The notes beneath the pieces were generated by a model. The model saw only the letters and a list, made by a program, of their open reading frames with translations, made no database searches and was not told where the DNA came from. A stretch of 64,000 nucleotides of DNA. It comes from Tritrichomonas musculus (Eukaryota; Parabasalia; Tritrichomonadida; Tritrichomonadidae). The stretch is from positions 3,720,001 through 3,784,000 of the forward strand of contig JAPFFF010000002.1 in NCBI GenBank assembly GCA_039105265.1, given 5' to 3'. Below, piece after piece: positions 30,330 to 39,398 of the stretch. The translations under genes were made by a program, and so were the position numbers. The first letter of the stretch is position 1. Every line of letters starts with the position of its first letter.

Positions 30330-30764
30330 ATGACAAACGAAATAATAAGAAAAATCGATGATATAATAGCTGATTTGTATACATTAAAATTATGGATACA
30401 TACTGAACAAAAAAAAGACAGTTCGTCTAATAGTGAACCACAAAGTGGTGAAGAGAATTCGTTAGAAGAACATACAATTGAATTACAAAGTAATACCAAA
30501 GCTAAAGCTTGTGACTGTGTAGCAGAACCTAGAAAAGTCATCCATAGACGTACAAACCGTTCATTCCCATTAAATAAATCAAAGAATCTCAATGATGAAC
30601 AACGTAATAAAGTATTAGCATTTGCAAATGAAAATAAACAACTCATCTTGGATCAACCATCTGCTACAAGAAATGAATTCCTTCAAAAGCTTGTTCACGA
30701 TAAATTGAATATTAATCTTTCTGCATACATGTCTTGTAAGATAATTACTATGCTCAGTTTTTAA
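30330..30764 (+). CDS. Small Polinton ORF, unknown, carrying hairpin inserts
   Basis: 144 residues, no recognised family. An N-terminal helix (~1-25) is followed by an acidic Ser/Glu/Gln-rich stretch, then a basic segment (PRKVIHRRTNRSFPL), then a helical C-terminal domain (~85-144). It starts 25 bp after polB on the same strand and overlaps by 11 bp the end of the opposing fibre-like ORF. Three small hairpins are in frame: ACCAC-AAA-GTGGT (30437-30449), ATTAC-AAA-GTAAT (30483-30495) and AAGCT-AA-AGCTT (30500-30511). The last two encode LQSNTKAKACD, nearly the same peptide as in the PolB insertion (LQSNSQAKACD). The basic segment may bind DNA; that is inference. Confidence 0.5.
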   Translation: MTNEIIRKIDDIIADLYTLKLWIHTEQKKDSSSNSEPQSGEENSLEEHTIELQSNTKAKACDCVAEPRKVIHRRTNRSFPLNKSKNLNDEQRNKVLAFANENKQLILDQPSATRNEFLQKLVHDKLNINLSAYMSCKIITMLSF

Positions 30765-32100
30765 ATACAGCAAGTGTTTTATCATCTATTATTGCAGTGA
30801 TAACCCCCACAGTCATACGTTTAATCTTTGATGTTATTGCAGTTTCACCACTAAGAATCTTCAATTTATTGTCTTCATTATCAATAAATACTTCATCTCC
30901 AATACCATAACAAGATGAATCATCAACTTTTACAAGATAATCACCATGGGAAGTGAAGGTAATACAATTATTTTTTTGGTTAATTCTAACACAAATACCA
31001 ACATATTCTTTCCATGAACCAGTAGTTTTGACACTGCAAATACAATCTGTTGTATCATTCACAGTTGAAGATATCCACGTATCACCATCATGTTTATAAA
31101 CCTTACCAGTCATATATACTGGAGCTCCAATAACGAAATCATTAATAGAGTTCATTGATGACTCGATTGGGGAGTAGTGGGTGATGGTTGTGTTGGATGT
31201 ACCATACATTACACTCCTATATTTTGCTAAATAACCTCGGGACATGATTTGTCTTGAATATATTTGTTTAGCATCTAATAATTCCTGAGTAACTGTCCAA
31301 GAATATTCACCTATTGGGAAATTATATGTCAGGGGTCTTCCTGATGATATATCAACAGTGTCTTCATAATATAGTGGGAATTTGAAATTATCGAAATACA
31401 CAGTTCTTTGATGTAATACAAGAACAATGTTGTGAGGATTTCCATCTGTATCATGAAATAATACCCTTATTTCCAAACATAGCGCATAATCACCTACTAT
31501 ATATTCCAGTTTAATCACATTACCTTCAAGTTTTAGATAATGAATTGATATTTCACCGCCCTCTGTAATCGGTCCGCAATCAATAGCACATTTTTTTATT
31601 AGTTGTTCTTCTGTTATGATAGATTCTGGAATCTCACTTTTGAGTACTAATTCATCATATTTATAATTAGGAGGATATATCGCTAATATTTTTACTCTAC
31701 AAATTAAGTTTGTACCATTTTCATGAACTAAGTAAACAGGTCTGTAATCACTTGCTAGAACTCTTAATGAATACATAGCACCATCAATCTCAAATCTACC
31801 ATAATTTATACCGCTTGAACTAGACGATAGCATTTCACCAATGATTTCATATTCTTTGTTATTATATTCAAATTTAATGGTGCTATTTGGTTCAAAAGAT
31901 TCATTAATTAAACCGTATTCATCGTATGTGTAATCAATAAATACTTTTTGATAAGGTATATATGTTCTATCATTTAATTTCCTGAATTCACCAAAGAAAG
32001 GCTTAGTTTCTTCAGATTTTTTGAGATATTCATCCAAATTAGTGTTATCAGTAGTAAGTAATTTGTCTTTTTCTATTAAATCAGGAATTTTTGATTTCAA
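30754..32100 (-). CDS. Polinton fibre-like ORF 2, beta-rich with phage-tail-like C-terminus
   Basis: About 448 residues; the N-terminal boundary is uncertain. It is beta-rich with repeated modules of the type D-E-(Y/L)-x-x-K-S-(E/K) (near residues 24-30 and again ~160-170, DELVLKSEIPES) alternating with globular strands. The C-terminal ~130 residues (IGAPVYMTGKVYKHDGDTWI, then VGICVRINQ, ITFTSHGDYLVKVDD, YGIGDEVFIDNEDNKL, TVGVITAIIDDKTLAV) look like the beta-structured receptor-binding or trimerisation ends of phage tail fibres. It lies just downstream of fibre-like ORF 1 on the same strand. A virion attachment role is inferred. Confidence 0.55.
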   Translation of the reverse strand: MKSKIPDLIEKDKLLTTDNTNLDEYLKKSEETKPFFGEFRKLNDRTYIPYQKVFIDYTYDEYGLINESFEPNSTIKFEYNNKEYEIIGEMLSSSSSGINYGRFEIDGAMYSLRVLASDYRPVYLVHENGTNLICRVKILAIYPPNYKYDELVLKSEIPESIITEEQLIKKCAIDCGPITEGGEISIHYLKLEGNVIKLEYIVGDYALCLEIRVLFHDTDGNPHNIVLVLHQRTVYFDNFKFPLYYEDTVDISSGRPLTYNFPIGEYSWTVTQELLDAKQIYSRQIMSRGYLAKYRSVMYGTSNTTITHYSPIESSMNSINDFVIGAPVYMTGKVYKHDGDTWISSTVNDTTDCICSVKTTGSWKEYVGICVRINQKNNCITFTSHGDYLVKVDDSSCYGIGDEVFIDNEDNKLKILSGETAITSKIKRMTVGVITAIIDDKTLAVFKN

Positions 32101-32151
32101 TACTAGTTCATCATTGTTATACTTATAATGTTCTAATACTTGAACTCTGGA

Positions 32152-33783
32152 TTATGCACTATAAATTACACCAGGTTCATTAATGAATATTTCATCATTC
32201 GAATTTCTGAATAATATATATTTATTTCCTTCTATATCAATTTCGTATTTATATGCAGTACCAAAGCTACCATTACTAAGTTGACCTGTTATTGGATATT
32301 CATATGATTTATCATTATAAATGAATGAAATAAAATCACTATTATTTGGGTAATTAATTATTTTATTAGATTCAACATTAATTTCATAATTGAATTTTAC
32401 ACTGTATGTCAAATCGTTTTTGCTTCGATATTTTGACAAATCAACAGGTTTAGGTAATTCACTTTTCAAAGCATATTTCCCATCAGCCACATCCTTGGTC
32501 TCATACTTATCTAATTCATAAGCCAATTCATCTTCATCAACAAACTTCTCATCAGCTTGTGCACTAGAATAATACGCTGTTAAATCAGCAGGTTCTGGAA
32601 TATCAGATTTTAACGCATAAGTGTTTAACACATATCTAGCCGAATAAGCGTTTTTGTCTGTTGGTTCGACAGTTTTGGTTATTGAACATGATAATATTTC
32701 AGGTGTTTCACCAGTTCCTGGATTGATTAATTCATGGGAGTTATACAGATACCAAAGACTAGAATCACTTCCTTCCATACGCAGTATCTGAGAGGGTAGA
32801 TTATCATCATCGTCATTGTACGAATAGTCTGCGTGAACATAATGGGCCGTATAGTAACTGTCTGATGATACAATATCCAACCCATATTGCTCAATCAGTA
32901 TATGATATGGGTCGTAATCCAAATCAAGAATTGTATTATTGGCGATTTTGAATTGAATAGTTGTTTGCCCCTCAATAATCTCTGGGATTTCGCTTTTCAC
33001 TTGCTCAATAATCTTTGGGAGGTCTTCTTTTGAAACATATTCTCTGGCACAAGAATCCAAAGCCGCTTGAAGACCTTCATTAGCCGCCATACTTGTTAAA
33101 CACATTGATGCTTGAGCTGATAATGGTTTAACATCATCAGCCATCAATTTCTGAAACATTTCGTCTGATAATTGGTCTCTTATGTTCAATTGCAACTCAC
33201 TATTTTTGAGAACTGTGGGTATCTCTGACAAGTCTTCTTTTTTTGCATACAATGTCATATCTGGCAAGTCTTCTGTTTTCGCGTATGGTTCCAAAGCAGT
33301 TGTCAAAGCAGATTCATTAACCAAATCTGTAGGTATTTCAGGTATGTCAGTTGATAATGCAAAATTGTTAACAACGTAATCACGTAATGTATTAACAGCG
33401 TTTTGACAAGCTAAAGCTTGGGCCTTGCTTTGCAAGTCAATTTCTTCACTACTAGCATACTTTAATAATTCTTTATTGAATTCCTCTGTTTTCAAATAAT
33501 CGAATAAATCAGTTGTTTTCGCATAAGACTGTAAGTCCTGCGCTTTAGCGTACTCGCTTAAGCTCGTAAGCTTTGCATACTCATCAAGATTCGTAAGCTT
33601 TGCGTAAGGTTTCAATAATTCTTTCAATTCCTCGGTATTCAAGCTTGACCCCAAATTATTTCCGTTATTACACTTACACCCACATGAAGTGGCATATTGT
33701 TTTATGTATTCTATTATTAATTCATCTATTGTATTTACCCTTTTGATACCACCTGCTTGCTCTATCGTAAACATTTTGAACAT
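32152..33783 (-). CDS. Polinton fibre-like ORF 1 with phage tail-fibre repeats
   Basis: 543 residues. Residues ~59-190 contain repeats of Y-A-K-(L/T/K)-x-(S/D)-L, e.g. KPYAKLTNLDEYAKLTSL, AKAQDLQSYAKTTDL and PYAKTEDLPDMTLYAKKEDL. Similar YA-(K/T)-x-x-(E/D)-L repeats form triple-stranded shafts in phage tail fibres. A second set, around 400-450 (ALKSDIPEP, YETKDVADGKYALKSELPKP), precedes a beta-rich end. The short Cys-rich segment CGCKC lies near residue 34. The start codon is 5 bp from that of the divergent 863-residue gene. The hairpins CAAGCT-AA-AGCTTG (33407-33420) and CTTGC-TTT-GCAAG (33424-33436) lie in frame. Trimeric receptor-binding fibre is the likely role. Confidence 0.6.
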   Translation of the reverse strand: MFKMFTIEQAGGIKRVNTIDELIIEYIKQYATSCGCKCNNGNNLGSSLNTEELKELLKPYAKLTNLDEYAKLTSLSEYAKAQDLQSYAKTTDLFDYLKTEEFNKELLKYASSEEIDLQSKAQALACQNAVNTLRDYVVNNFALSTDIPEIPTDLVNESALTTALEPYAKTEDLPDMTLYAKKEDLSEIPTVLKNSELQLNIRDQLSDEMFQKLMADDVKPLSAQASMCLTSMAANEGLQAALDSCAREYVSKEDLPKIIEQVKSEIPEIIEGQTTIQFKIANNTILDLDYDPYHILIEQYGLDIVSSDSYYTAHYVHADYSYNDDDDNLPSQILRMEGSDSSLWYLYNSHELINPGTGETPEILSCSITKTVEPTDKNAYSARYVLNTYALKSDIPEPADLTAYYSSAQADEKFVDEDELAYELDKYETKDVADGKYALKSELPKPVDLSKYRSKNDLTYSVKFNYEINVESNKIINYPNNSDFISFIYNDKSYEYPITGQLSNGSFGTAYKYEIDIEGNKYILFRNSNDEIFINEPGVIYSA

Positions 33784-33788
33784 AATAA
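33784..33788. promoter_or_regulatory. Five-base gap between divergent Polinton start codons
   Basis: The ATGs of the 543-residue (-) and 863-residue (+) genes are separated by only 5 bp. Either transcription starts lie inside the opposing coding sequences, or the 543-residue protein starts at its Met4 (33774). This is tight even for a compact element. Confidence 0.5.
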
Positions 33789-36380
33789 ATGACGTCAGAT
33801 GTGGATGAACAATTAATAATGAATGAGGTGAAAAAGAAAGATTATCAAGATATGCTCATATTCATGTTCCAAAATAGTAAATCAGAGCAAATAAAAACAA
33901 TAATACACAATATTATTGAGTATCTTAAGAATCCTCGTAACTATATCAAAGACGTGAAAGAAAAGCTAAAAGATATGCTTGATAAATATAACGCAAAGCC
34001 TAAAGGAAGTAAAAGACAAAAAAATGAATTAGCTAAAATACTTGATTCAAAAGCGAATTACTTTATTGATATATCTGGCTTACTAAAAGATAAAGAAAAG
34101 CCTGTTATTCCACAAATTGAGGAAGAGGAAGAACCTGACTTGGAAGGCCATTATTTTAGAAACAGAATTAATAAAGACATTGAATCACTTAGTAATTTAT
34201 TTACACTTGATAGTAATCATATTAATGCTTTACACTTATTTTATTGTATTGCTGATGACTCAAAAAGGTATCCGTTATTTAATAAAAAAGATACTACACA
34301 GATTCAATTACTTGTTGTATCATTGACTGAAAACATAGATTCACATAAAAACAATAAGATACCAGATGACATAAATAACCTAATGCAATTTGAGAAACAA
34401 AGAAGACAAACCAATATTGAAACAATGAGAAAGTTAGCTGAATCTAATCAAGAAGGTCAGCAATTATTAGATGCTTACAATAAATCTTCTACAATTGATG
34501 CTAACCAACTAGAAAGGTTTGGCTTATTAAATGAAGAGTTTACTGCTAAAAACCTTTATGGTTACTATAATAGGTCTATAAATCCTAAAGATGACTCCGA
34601 TGTTAGAGTTAGGAATATCGCATTACAATTACATGATGCAATAAGAGAAACAAACATATTTGAAGAAACAACTGAACCTAAAAACAAAAAGCAACTCAAA
34701 CAATTAATAAAGTACCTTAATGAAAATGGAGATAGAGAAATATTTTTTAATATGAATAGTGATATAGAAGAGCAAAGTGATATAGAAGAGCAAAGTGAAT
34801 CTGCGCCACAGGCGAGTCTTTCAAAGAAAGCCGAACATTTGCAAAGCAAAGTTGTTAAAGACAATCATCATGCAATTGACGTAAATCTAGAAGATGATAG
34901 TGAATCTTTATCCGACTATAAAACAATGTCGAAGCGTGTTTTTAGCACACCAACCAAAGAATATCTTAGAAGAAACAAACCAATTGAAGCTGAAGATGAC
35001 CACACCAACTTTTCAGAACTATTGAACTCAAATATTGAAGCAACAAAAGGACCTGAAGTAAATGCTGCTGAATTCTTAAATGAATATATGAAGTCTATCC
35101 CAACAGGTAAACGTGCTGGTAAAACATTTGAAGCATCACAAAAACGTATGAGCGACCTGTACATTTGCGAAAACAAACAAAGTATTGATGTTAGTAAATA
35201 TCGAGGGGAATTATTTGATATTCTTATTAACGGTAATTACCGTGTCAAGTTTTCACCTAAATGTGCTACAAGAGATGGAGCAGAAGCTTATTGCAAGAAA
35301 AGATTTGATAAAAATGGATATCCATTATATCGTTTAGTACCAGCTAGGCATGACACTAAAGACCCTCTCGGTAATCCAATTTGTGATTTAAACGGTGATA
35401 GAGTTGAAGATATTGTTATTGTTGATACCCGTGGTAAGCCTGTTATTATTAATGGATATCGTCTTGTTAAAGCAGACCCTTATAAGAAATTATGGCAAAC
35501 CGAACGTATTGCTGGTAAAACAAATGATTCATTCGAAGTATGGCTTAAGAATCTTATGGGAGCTAAACGAACATGGGAATACACTCCAGAACAATGGAAT
35601 GAAGGTAAGTTTAAACCTGAAATTGATAAGAAATTAGAAAAAGTAATAAACTCATATCAATCTGTTGGTTTATCCAAACCCAAAATCAGTACCAAAATTA
35701 CTGCAAGAGGTTTGTGGAGTTCTATATTTTCAAAAATATGGCAAACTGTTTTATACAATATATTTACTAATGAAGAATACAAAGATTTGGAACCATTAAA
35801 ATGTATATTTAGTTATTTCAAAGTATGTACAGCCATATTTATTGCACGTTATGAATCTAAAGTGATGAAAGACCATGAACGCAATGATTGGAGTGATTGG
35901 GTTAAATATAAGAAATTACATCCAAAATCCGTAAATGCTGAATTGGGTGTTATGATTCAAAAAGAATATAATGAAAGCATTAAAGCGACTATGCCAGTTG
36001 ATGGAGAAATAAATAGTGATGGTGAAATATCAGGAGTATTACAAGAAATATTGGAGCAAACAAATGACCTCATCCTTAAGACTGGTCTTGGATTCACAGA
36101 AGATAAGAAAGACCAATATGCACAGTTAGCTCAAGCTATAATTGAAAATAAAGTAAGTACAGCAACAAAGAAGCAATTACAAGACAAATTTGGTGAAAAT
36201 ATTGATGCTTGGATTGATTCACAAGTTGGTGGAAATCACACCACAATCAAAGGATTATATAAGGCTGCACATAAAGGTGCTGGTGATAAATCATATATTA
36301 GGTCACGAACTGTTGAAAAGCCGGCTACAGCTGAAATTGTTGAGGAACCTTCTGATGATGATAACGAATATGAAGTATAA
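33789..36380 (+). CDS. Large Polinton protein, probable virion-related, unknown
   Basis: 863 residues. An N-terminal helical half (1-~370) with an acidic stretch is followed by a beta-containing domain at ~470-620. That domain includes DLNGDRVEDIVIVDTRGKPV and INGYRLVKADPYKKLW, a pattern I associate with conserved uncharacterised proteins of large DNA viruses and their relatives; this needs checking. A helical region (~640-830) and acidic tail follow. SDIEEQ is repeated twice near residue 325. Three in-frame hairpins lie at 34804-34814, 34818-34830 and 34838-34850 (CGCC-ACA-GGCG, CTTTC-AAA-GAAAG, TTTGC-AAA-GCAAA). It is the only large plus-strand gene in the middle of the element. It may be a minor virion, terminal or assembly protein; undecided. 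Confidence 0.6.
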   Translation: MTSDVDEQLIMNEVKKKDYQDMLIFMFQNSKSEQIKTIIHNIIEYLKNPRNYIKDVKEKLKDMLDKYNAKPKGSKRQKNELAKILDSKANYFIDISGLLKDKEKPVIPQIEEEEEPDLEGHYFRNRINKDIESLSNLFTLDSNHINALHLFYCIADDSKRYPLFNKKDTTQIQLLVVSLTENIDSHKNNKIPDDINNLMQFEKQRRQTNIETMRKLAESNQEGQQLLDAYNKSSTIDANQLERFGLLNEEFTAKNLYGYYNRSINPKDDSDVRVRNIALQLHDAIRETNIFEETTEPKNKKQLKQLIKYLNENGDREIFFNMNSDIEEQSDIEEQSESAPQASLSKKAEHLQSKVVKDNHHAIDVNLEDDSESLSDYKTMSKRVFSTPTKEYLRRNKPIEAEDDHTNFSELLNSNIEATKGPEVNAAEFLNEYMKSIPTGKRAGKTFEASQKRMSDLYICENKQSIDVSKYRGELFDILINGNYRVKFSPKCATRDGAEAYCKKRFDKNGYPLYRLVPARHDTKDPLGNPICDLNGDRVEDIVIVDTRGKPVIINGYRLVKADPYKKLWQTERIAGKTNDSFEVWLKNLMGAKRTWEYTPEQWNEGKFKPEIDKKLEKVINSYQSVGLSKPKISTKITARGLWSSIFSKIWQTVLYNIFTNEEYKDLEPLKCIFSYFKVCTAIFIARYESKVMKDHERNDWSDWVKYKKLHPKSVNAELGVMIQKEYNESIKATMPVDGEINSDGEISGVLQEILEQTNDLILKTGLGFTEDKKDQYAQLAQAIIENKVSTATKKQLQDKFGENIDAWIDSQVGGNHTTIKGLYKAAHKGAGDKSYIRSRTVEKPATAEIVEEPSDDDNEYEV
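34804..34850. repeat. Three consecutive small hairpins in the 863-residue gene
   Basis: CGCC-ACA-GGCG (34804-34814), CTTTC-AAA-GAAAG (34818-34830) and TTTGC-AAA-GCAAA (34838-34850), with 3- and 7-nt spacers. They encode APQASLSKKAEHLQSKV in a disordered-looking part of the protein, and HLQSK again resembles the LQS(N/K) peptide of other inserts. Confidence 0.8.
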
Positions 36381-36414
36381 AAAAATTACTATTCCTACTT
36401 TATATCCTTGCTAA

Positions 36415-37410
36415 TTATTTTTTTGAACCTGGTAATTTGAATGTTGTTGTATGCGCCTTATTTGTTCCTGGATTTACCTGTGACTGCTGAGCAGGCCCAA
36501 GCTTCGCTTGCGACAAGAAATCATTTTTAGCTTCTGTTGGACTTGCAACCTTTTGATTCTTAGATGTATCACGAGCTATACTAGATTTTTCAGGTTCTTG
36601 GTAAAAATATTTGAAGTCAGTTATTGGTGATGGTAATACCTTCTTTGGGCGTATTTCATCGGGTATATCAAGTTTTTCATTATTATATTCAATATTTACT
36701 TTTGGGTCATATCCACTAAATAAGGAAGGCTCCCTAGGATGTGAATTATTTGTATTTACCTTTAAGATAGGGCTTGTGATATTTGATTTGAATACATTGA
36801 ATACTGGAAAATGGTATTTCCAATCCTGAAATTCATATTTGAAACCTTTAATATCAGCATCTTCATTTTTATTTCGCAATCGAACTTTCTGCCATTGGCT
36901 CATGAATGTTTCTTTTTCGAAACAGAGAAAGATAATTATTGGTACTGGCTTAACTGTGTAATCAACGTCTACGCTCGAAGATAGTTGATAACAGAAATTA
37001 TTTGTTTCTTTTACATCATATCTATAATCATAGTCTCCAATCAATAGTATATATGTTTTATTTAGGTCAGGAAATGATTTTTCAACAAATTGGATATCTG
37101 TATTACCAAAATTAGAAAAAAGGTCCACAGTTATTGTGAATAAACGTAATAGACTAGGATCGTTTGTATTATTTATATTTCTCTCATCTTTGAAATCCAC
37201 TTTTTTAGGTGAATCCAACGTTACTTCACTACCATTAATAAGCACAAATAATTCATGGTAATTACTACTTAAATACAATAAGACTCTCCTATTTCTTTCA
37301 GAGATATATGAAAACAGTTGATGGTCCTTATTAATATTGATACAATTTGGATCTTGCAAATTAAGTTCTTCCAGTGCTGTGAATACCGATTTTTGGTTGC
37401 TGTTATTCAT
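36415..37410 (-). CDS. Polinton ORF, unknown, 331 residues
   Basis: Not recognised. The first ~210 residues look globular with alternating strands (RVLLYLSSNYHELFVLINGS, TYILLIGDYDYRYDV, VPIIIFLCFEKETFM). The last ~100 residues are Pro/Ser/Lys-rich and probably disordered. Two hairpins, CAAGC-TTC-GCTTG (36498-36510) and CTGC-TGA-GCAG (36484-36494), lie in frame and encode QAKLGPAQQSQ, nearly identical to QAKLGSAMQSQ in the packaging ATPase. It is first of a minus-strand set with the 112-residue ORF (spacing 24 bp) and the integrase. Possible minor capsid or assembly role, by position only. Confidence 0.5.
   Translation of the reverse strand: MNNSNQKSVFTALEELNLQDPNCININKDHQLFSYISERNRRVLLYLSSNYHELFVLINGSEVTLDSPKKVDFKDERNINNTNDPSLLRLFTITVDLFSNFGNTDIQFVEKSFPDLNKTYILLIGDYDYRYDVKETNNFCYQLSSSVDVDYTVKPVPIIIFLCFEKETFMSQWQKVRLRNKNEDADIKGFKYEFQDWKYHFPVFNVFKSNITSPILKVNTNNSHPREPSLFSGYDPKVNIEYNNEKLDIPDEIRPKKVLPSPITDFKYFYQEPEKSSIARDTSKNQKVASPTEAKNDFLSQAKLGPAQQSQVNPGTNKAHTTTFKLPGSKK
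36484..36510. repeat. Double hairpin of the QAKLG type, copy 1
   Basis: CTGC-TGA-GCAG (36484-36494) and CAAGC-TTC-GCTTG (36498-36510). On the coding strand this is CAAGC-GAA-GCTTG then CTGC-TCA-GCAG. It matches the pair at 44959-44985 in arms, order, spacing and reading frame. Confidence 0.8.
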
Positions 37411-37434
37411 TTTTCCTTCGAAAAAAGCTATAGC

Positions 37435-37773
37435 TTAATAAATAAGAAGGCAGCTCATGATAAATGCTGATGGTATGATTGAATTGCCATACAAATCGGT
37501 AAACCATATCTTGTAATCTCTCTTATTGCTACTGAAGAATTCGTATTTTCGATATTTGGTTTGACGCTTATTAGCTAACATAATGAATGAATCACAATAT
37601 GCATCTAATTGAACCATATCTGAATGCACCATTAAATCACCAACTAAAAAGTCTTTTACAATTGCTCCAACATATTGAATTACAATATATTTCTTGTTTC
37701 TGCTTGATACAAATTCAAGTGGCAACGTAAATTCTGTTGATTGAGTGTGGAAATAACGTTTTGTTATGGCCAT
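37435..37773 (-). CDS. Small Polinton ORF, 112 residues, unknown
   Basis: Beta-rich composition (TEFTLPLEFVSS, KYIVIQYVGAIVKDFLVGDL, YEFFSSNKRDYKIWFTDLYG) with a hydrophobic C-terminus (SAFIMSCLLIY). The predicted strand spacing would suit a small jelly-roll or decoration protein, but no family is recognised. It lies between the integrase and the 331-residue ORF on the same strand with short gaps, suggesting co-expression. Confidence 0.5.
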   Translation of the reverse strand: MAITKRYFHTQSTEFTLPLEFVSSRNKKYIVIQYVGAIVKDFLVGDLMVHSDMVQLDAYCDSFIMLANKRQTKYRKYEFFSSNKRDYKIWFTDLYGNSIIPSAFIMSCLLIY

Positions 37774-37831
37774 TTTACATTGTTTGTTGCAACATTCTTG
37801 ATATTATTCATAAGCATTTTTTTCATAGAAA

Positions 37832-39247
37832 CTAAATGTTAAAATACTTAATGTAATCTTCGTTTAAGTCTCCAAATGAATTACATATGAATTTCGTATA
37901 TATAATAGGTACTTCAATAATAGCTTTTTCAGCATCAGTCATACGTTTCCTACCTTTAGGCAGCTTTGCTGACCCAAGCTTTGACAACTTTGTTGGCCCT
38001 CGTATAGCGAGTGCTTGATGATGCTTTTCTTGTGGTTCATCTTTTTTAACAGTCTGATATGGTTTTAATAACTTGCAGATTACATTTCCATTACGATACT
38101 CTAGAAACTCAGCAATTTCATTAAATACTCTTCTACGCTTCTCATGCTTTTTTTGCGTTTTGCTTTTATCGAGATGAACTAATATAATATTACCTCTATT
38201 ATAAGATAACAACCCCTTAAAACGTTGTTTATCATTGATTTCCCGCAATTTCATTTGCATTTTCCTGATATATCTCCACTCCAAATCAACATTGTTTTGC
38301 ATTTGAGCTGGGGTATAATATATGTACTTCGTTGGTTTTACAAGATTCTTGTCATAAAAATCTGATGGGTCATAATCAAAATTCTTAAATCGAAGAGAAC
38401 TATGAGGGGTGTTATTATAGTAATCAACCATTTGTCTCATCAAATTATAATCGCTTAATCTTCGCTCATCTAACCCAAAAGCATTTCTCAGAGTTCTTAT
38501 AACAGAATCAACATTTTTGTGAGCTAACGCATATGGAGAATCATTAATAATGAATCTTATAGGATAGAAATCGGTGATTGAATCTATTGTATTTTCCCAA
38601 AACTGTATGTCTTCAAATTGTAAATTGAGTAGCCTTTGGAAACGAGGTTTATAATAGTCGCTTTTTTTAAGCAGTTTTTTAAGAGTTTCCAGTTTGTGGT
38701 TCACGAGAATTTTACTTAATATTTTATCAAACTCTTTTATCCTTGCTTCTTTAATTACCGCTTTCAAGTCAAATATCAAAGTAGTTTCTCCTGTTGAAAA
38801 CCAAATGACAACACTATTATCTTTCATCTCTTTTAATCCAGGTTCTCCATCACATTTGATAGTTTTGAATAGAAATTGTGGATATCTTATTATAATTCGT
38901 TCAAGGGAAAACCATATATTTCCTTTATCCTTTACAGGTTCAACGATTAGGTATCTTGTATTTGTATTGATGAGAACTAAATATATTTTATTTTCTTTTG
39001 TCAAATCTCTAGTATAGTATTTGCCGAACATCAAATCTGCCTCCCAACAACCTGGTTCATTAGAGAAATTTGGTTTTGATAATTCTTTGCATGATTTCAA
39101 CTTGAAGTCAGGAATAAATGGTTCTGTTTTGATATCACTTTTAAAGAAAGGTTTTATGTAATTATCAATGTATTTATACTTGGATTTGAAAGGATAATTG
39201 AGTAAGGAGTTGTATTCTTTATCGTAGATTCTTACTGATTTAGTCAT
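37832..39247 (-). CDS. Retroviral-type integrase (Polinton c-integrase)
   Basis: 471 residues from the first ATG; upstream in-frame codons lack ATG. The rve-type core begins at GCWEADLMFG (Asp71), continues with IYLVLINTNTRYLIVEPV and IIIRYPQFLFKTIKCDGEPG (Asp133), and ends in the typical block RTLRNAFGL...YNLMRQMVDYYNNTPHSSL. A basic C-terminal region (NRGNIILVHLDKSK, EKRRRVF) follows and probably binds DNA. In Polintons this enzyme inserts the element and makes the 6-bp duplication seen here. Hairpins CAGC-TTT-GCTG, CAAC-TTT-GTTG and CTCG-TATAG-CGAG (37961-38011) are in frame and encode KLSKLGSAKLP, related to the QAKLGSA peptides. Confidence 0.85.
   Translation of the reverse strand: MTKSVRIYDKEYNSLLNYPFKSKYKYIDNYIKPFFKSDIKTEPFIPDFKLKSCKELSKPNFSNEPGCWEADLMFGKYYTRDLTKENKIYLVLINTNTRYLIVEPVKDKGNIWFSLERIIIRYPQFLFKTIKCDGEPGLKEMKDNSVVIWFSTGETTLIFDLKAVIKEARIKEFDKILSKILVNHKLETLKKLLKKSDYYKPRFQRLLNLQFEDIQFWENTIDSITDFYPIRFIINDSPYALAHKNVDSVIRTLRNAFGLDERRLSDYNLMRQMVDYYNNTPHSSLRFKNFDYDPSDFYDKNLVKPTKYIYYTPAQMQNNVDLEWRYIRKMQMKLREINDKQRFKGLLSYNRGNIILVHLDKSKTQKKHEKRRRVFNEIAEFLEYRNGNVICKLLKPYQTVKKDEPQEKHHQALAIRGPTKLSKLGSAKLPKGRKRMTDAEKAIIEVPIIYTKFICNSFGDLNEDYIKYFNI
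37961..38011. repeat. Three small hairpins in the integrase C-terminus
   Basis: CAGC-TTT-GCTG (37961-37971), CAAC-TTT-GTTG (37985-37995) and CTCG-TATAG-CGAG (37999-38011). Between the first two lies CCCAAGCTTTG, which shares its sequence with the QAKLG-type double hairpins. The CAAC-TTT-GTTG unit also starts the inverted repeats around the KilA-N gene. Confidence 0.75.
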
Positions 39248-39310
39248 TTTTTTCCAAAAAAAGTATTGATATACAAAAAAATATTCACTTTGTTCATTTG
39301 CATAGCAAAC

Positions 39311-39323
39311 TTGGCTTTGCCAA
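39311..39323. repeat. Small hairpin upstream of the integrase ATG
   Basis: TTGGC-TTT-GCCAA, a 5-bp stem with TTT loop, 64 bp upstream of the integrase start codon and 75 bp from the KilA-N cassette. Same design as the in-gene hairpins. Confidence 0.65.
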
Positions 39324-39398
39324 TAAAGATTTGCTAGCAGAGCTGTCAATATCAATTACAGGTAAATCATCACGTTTTTCATAAGATTTGGCGAGGGT

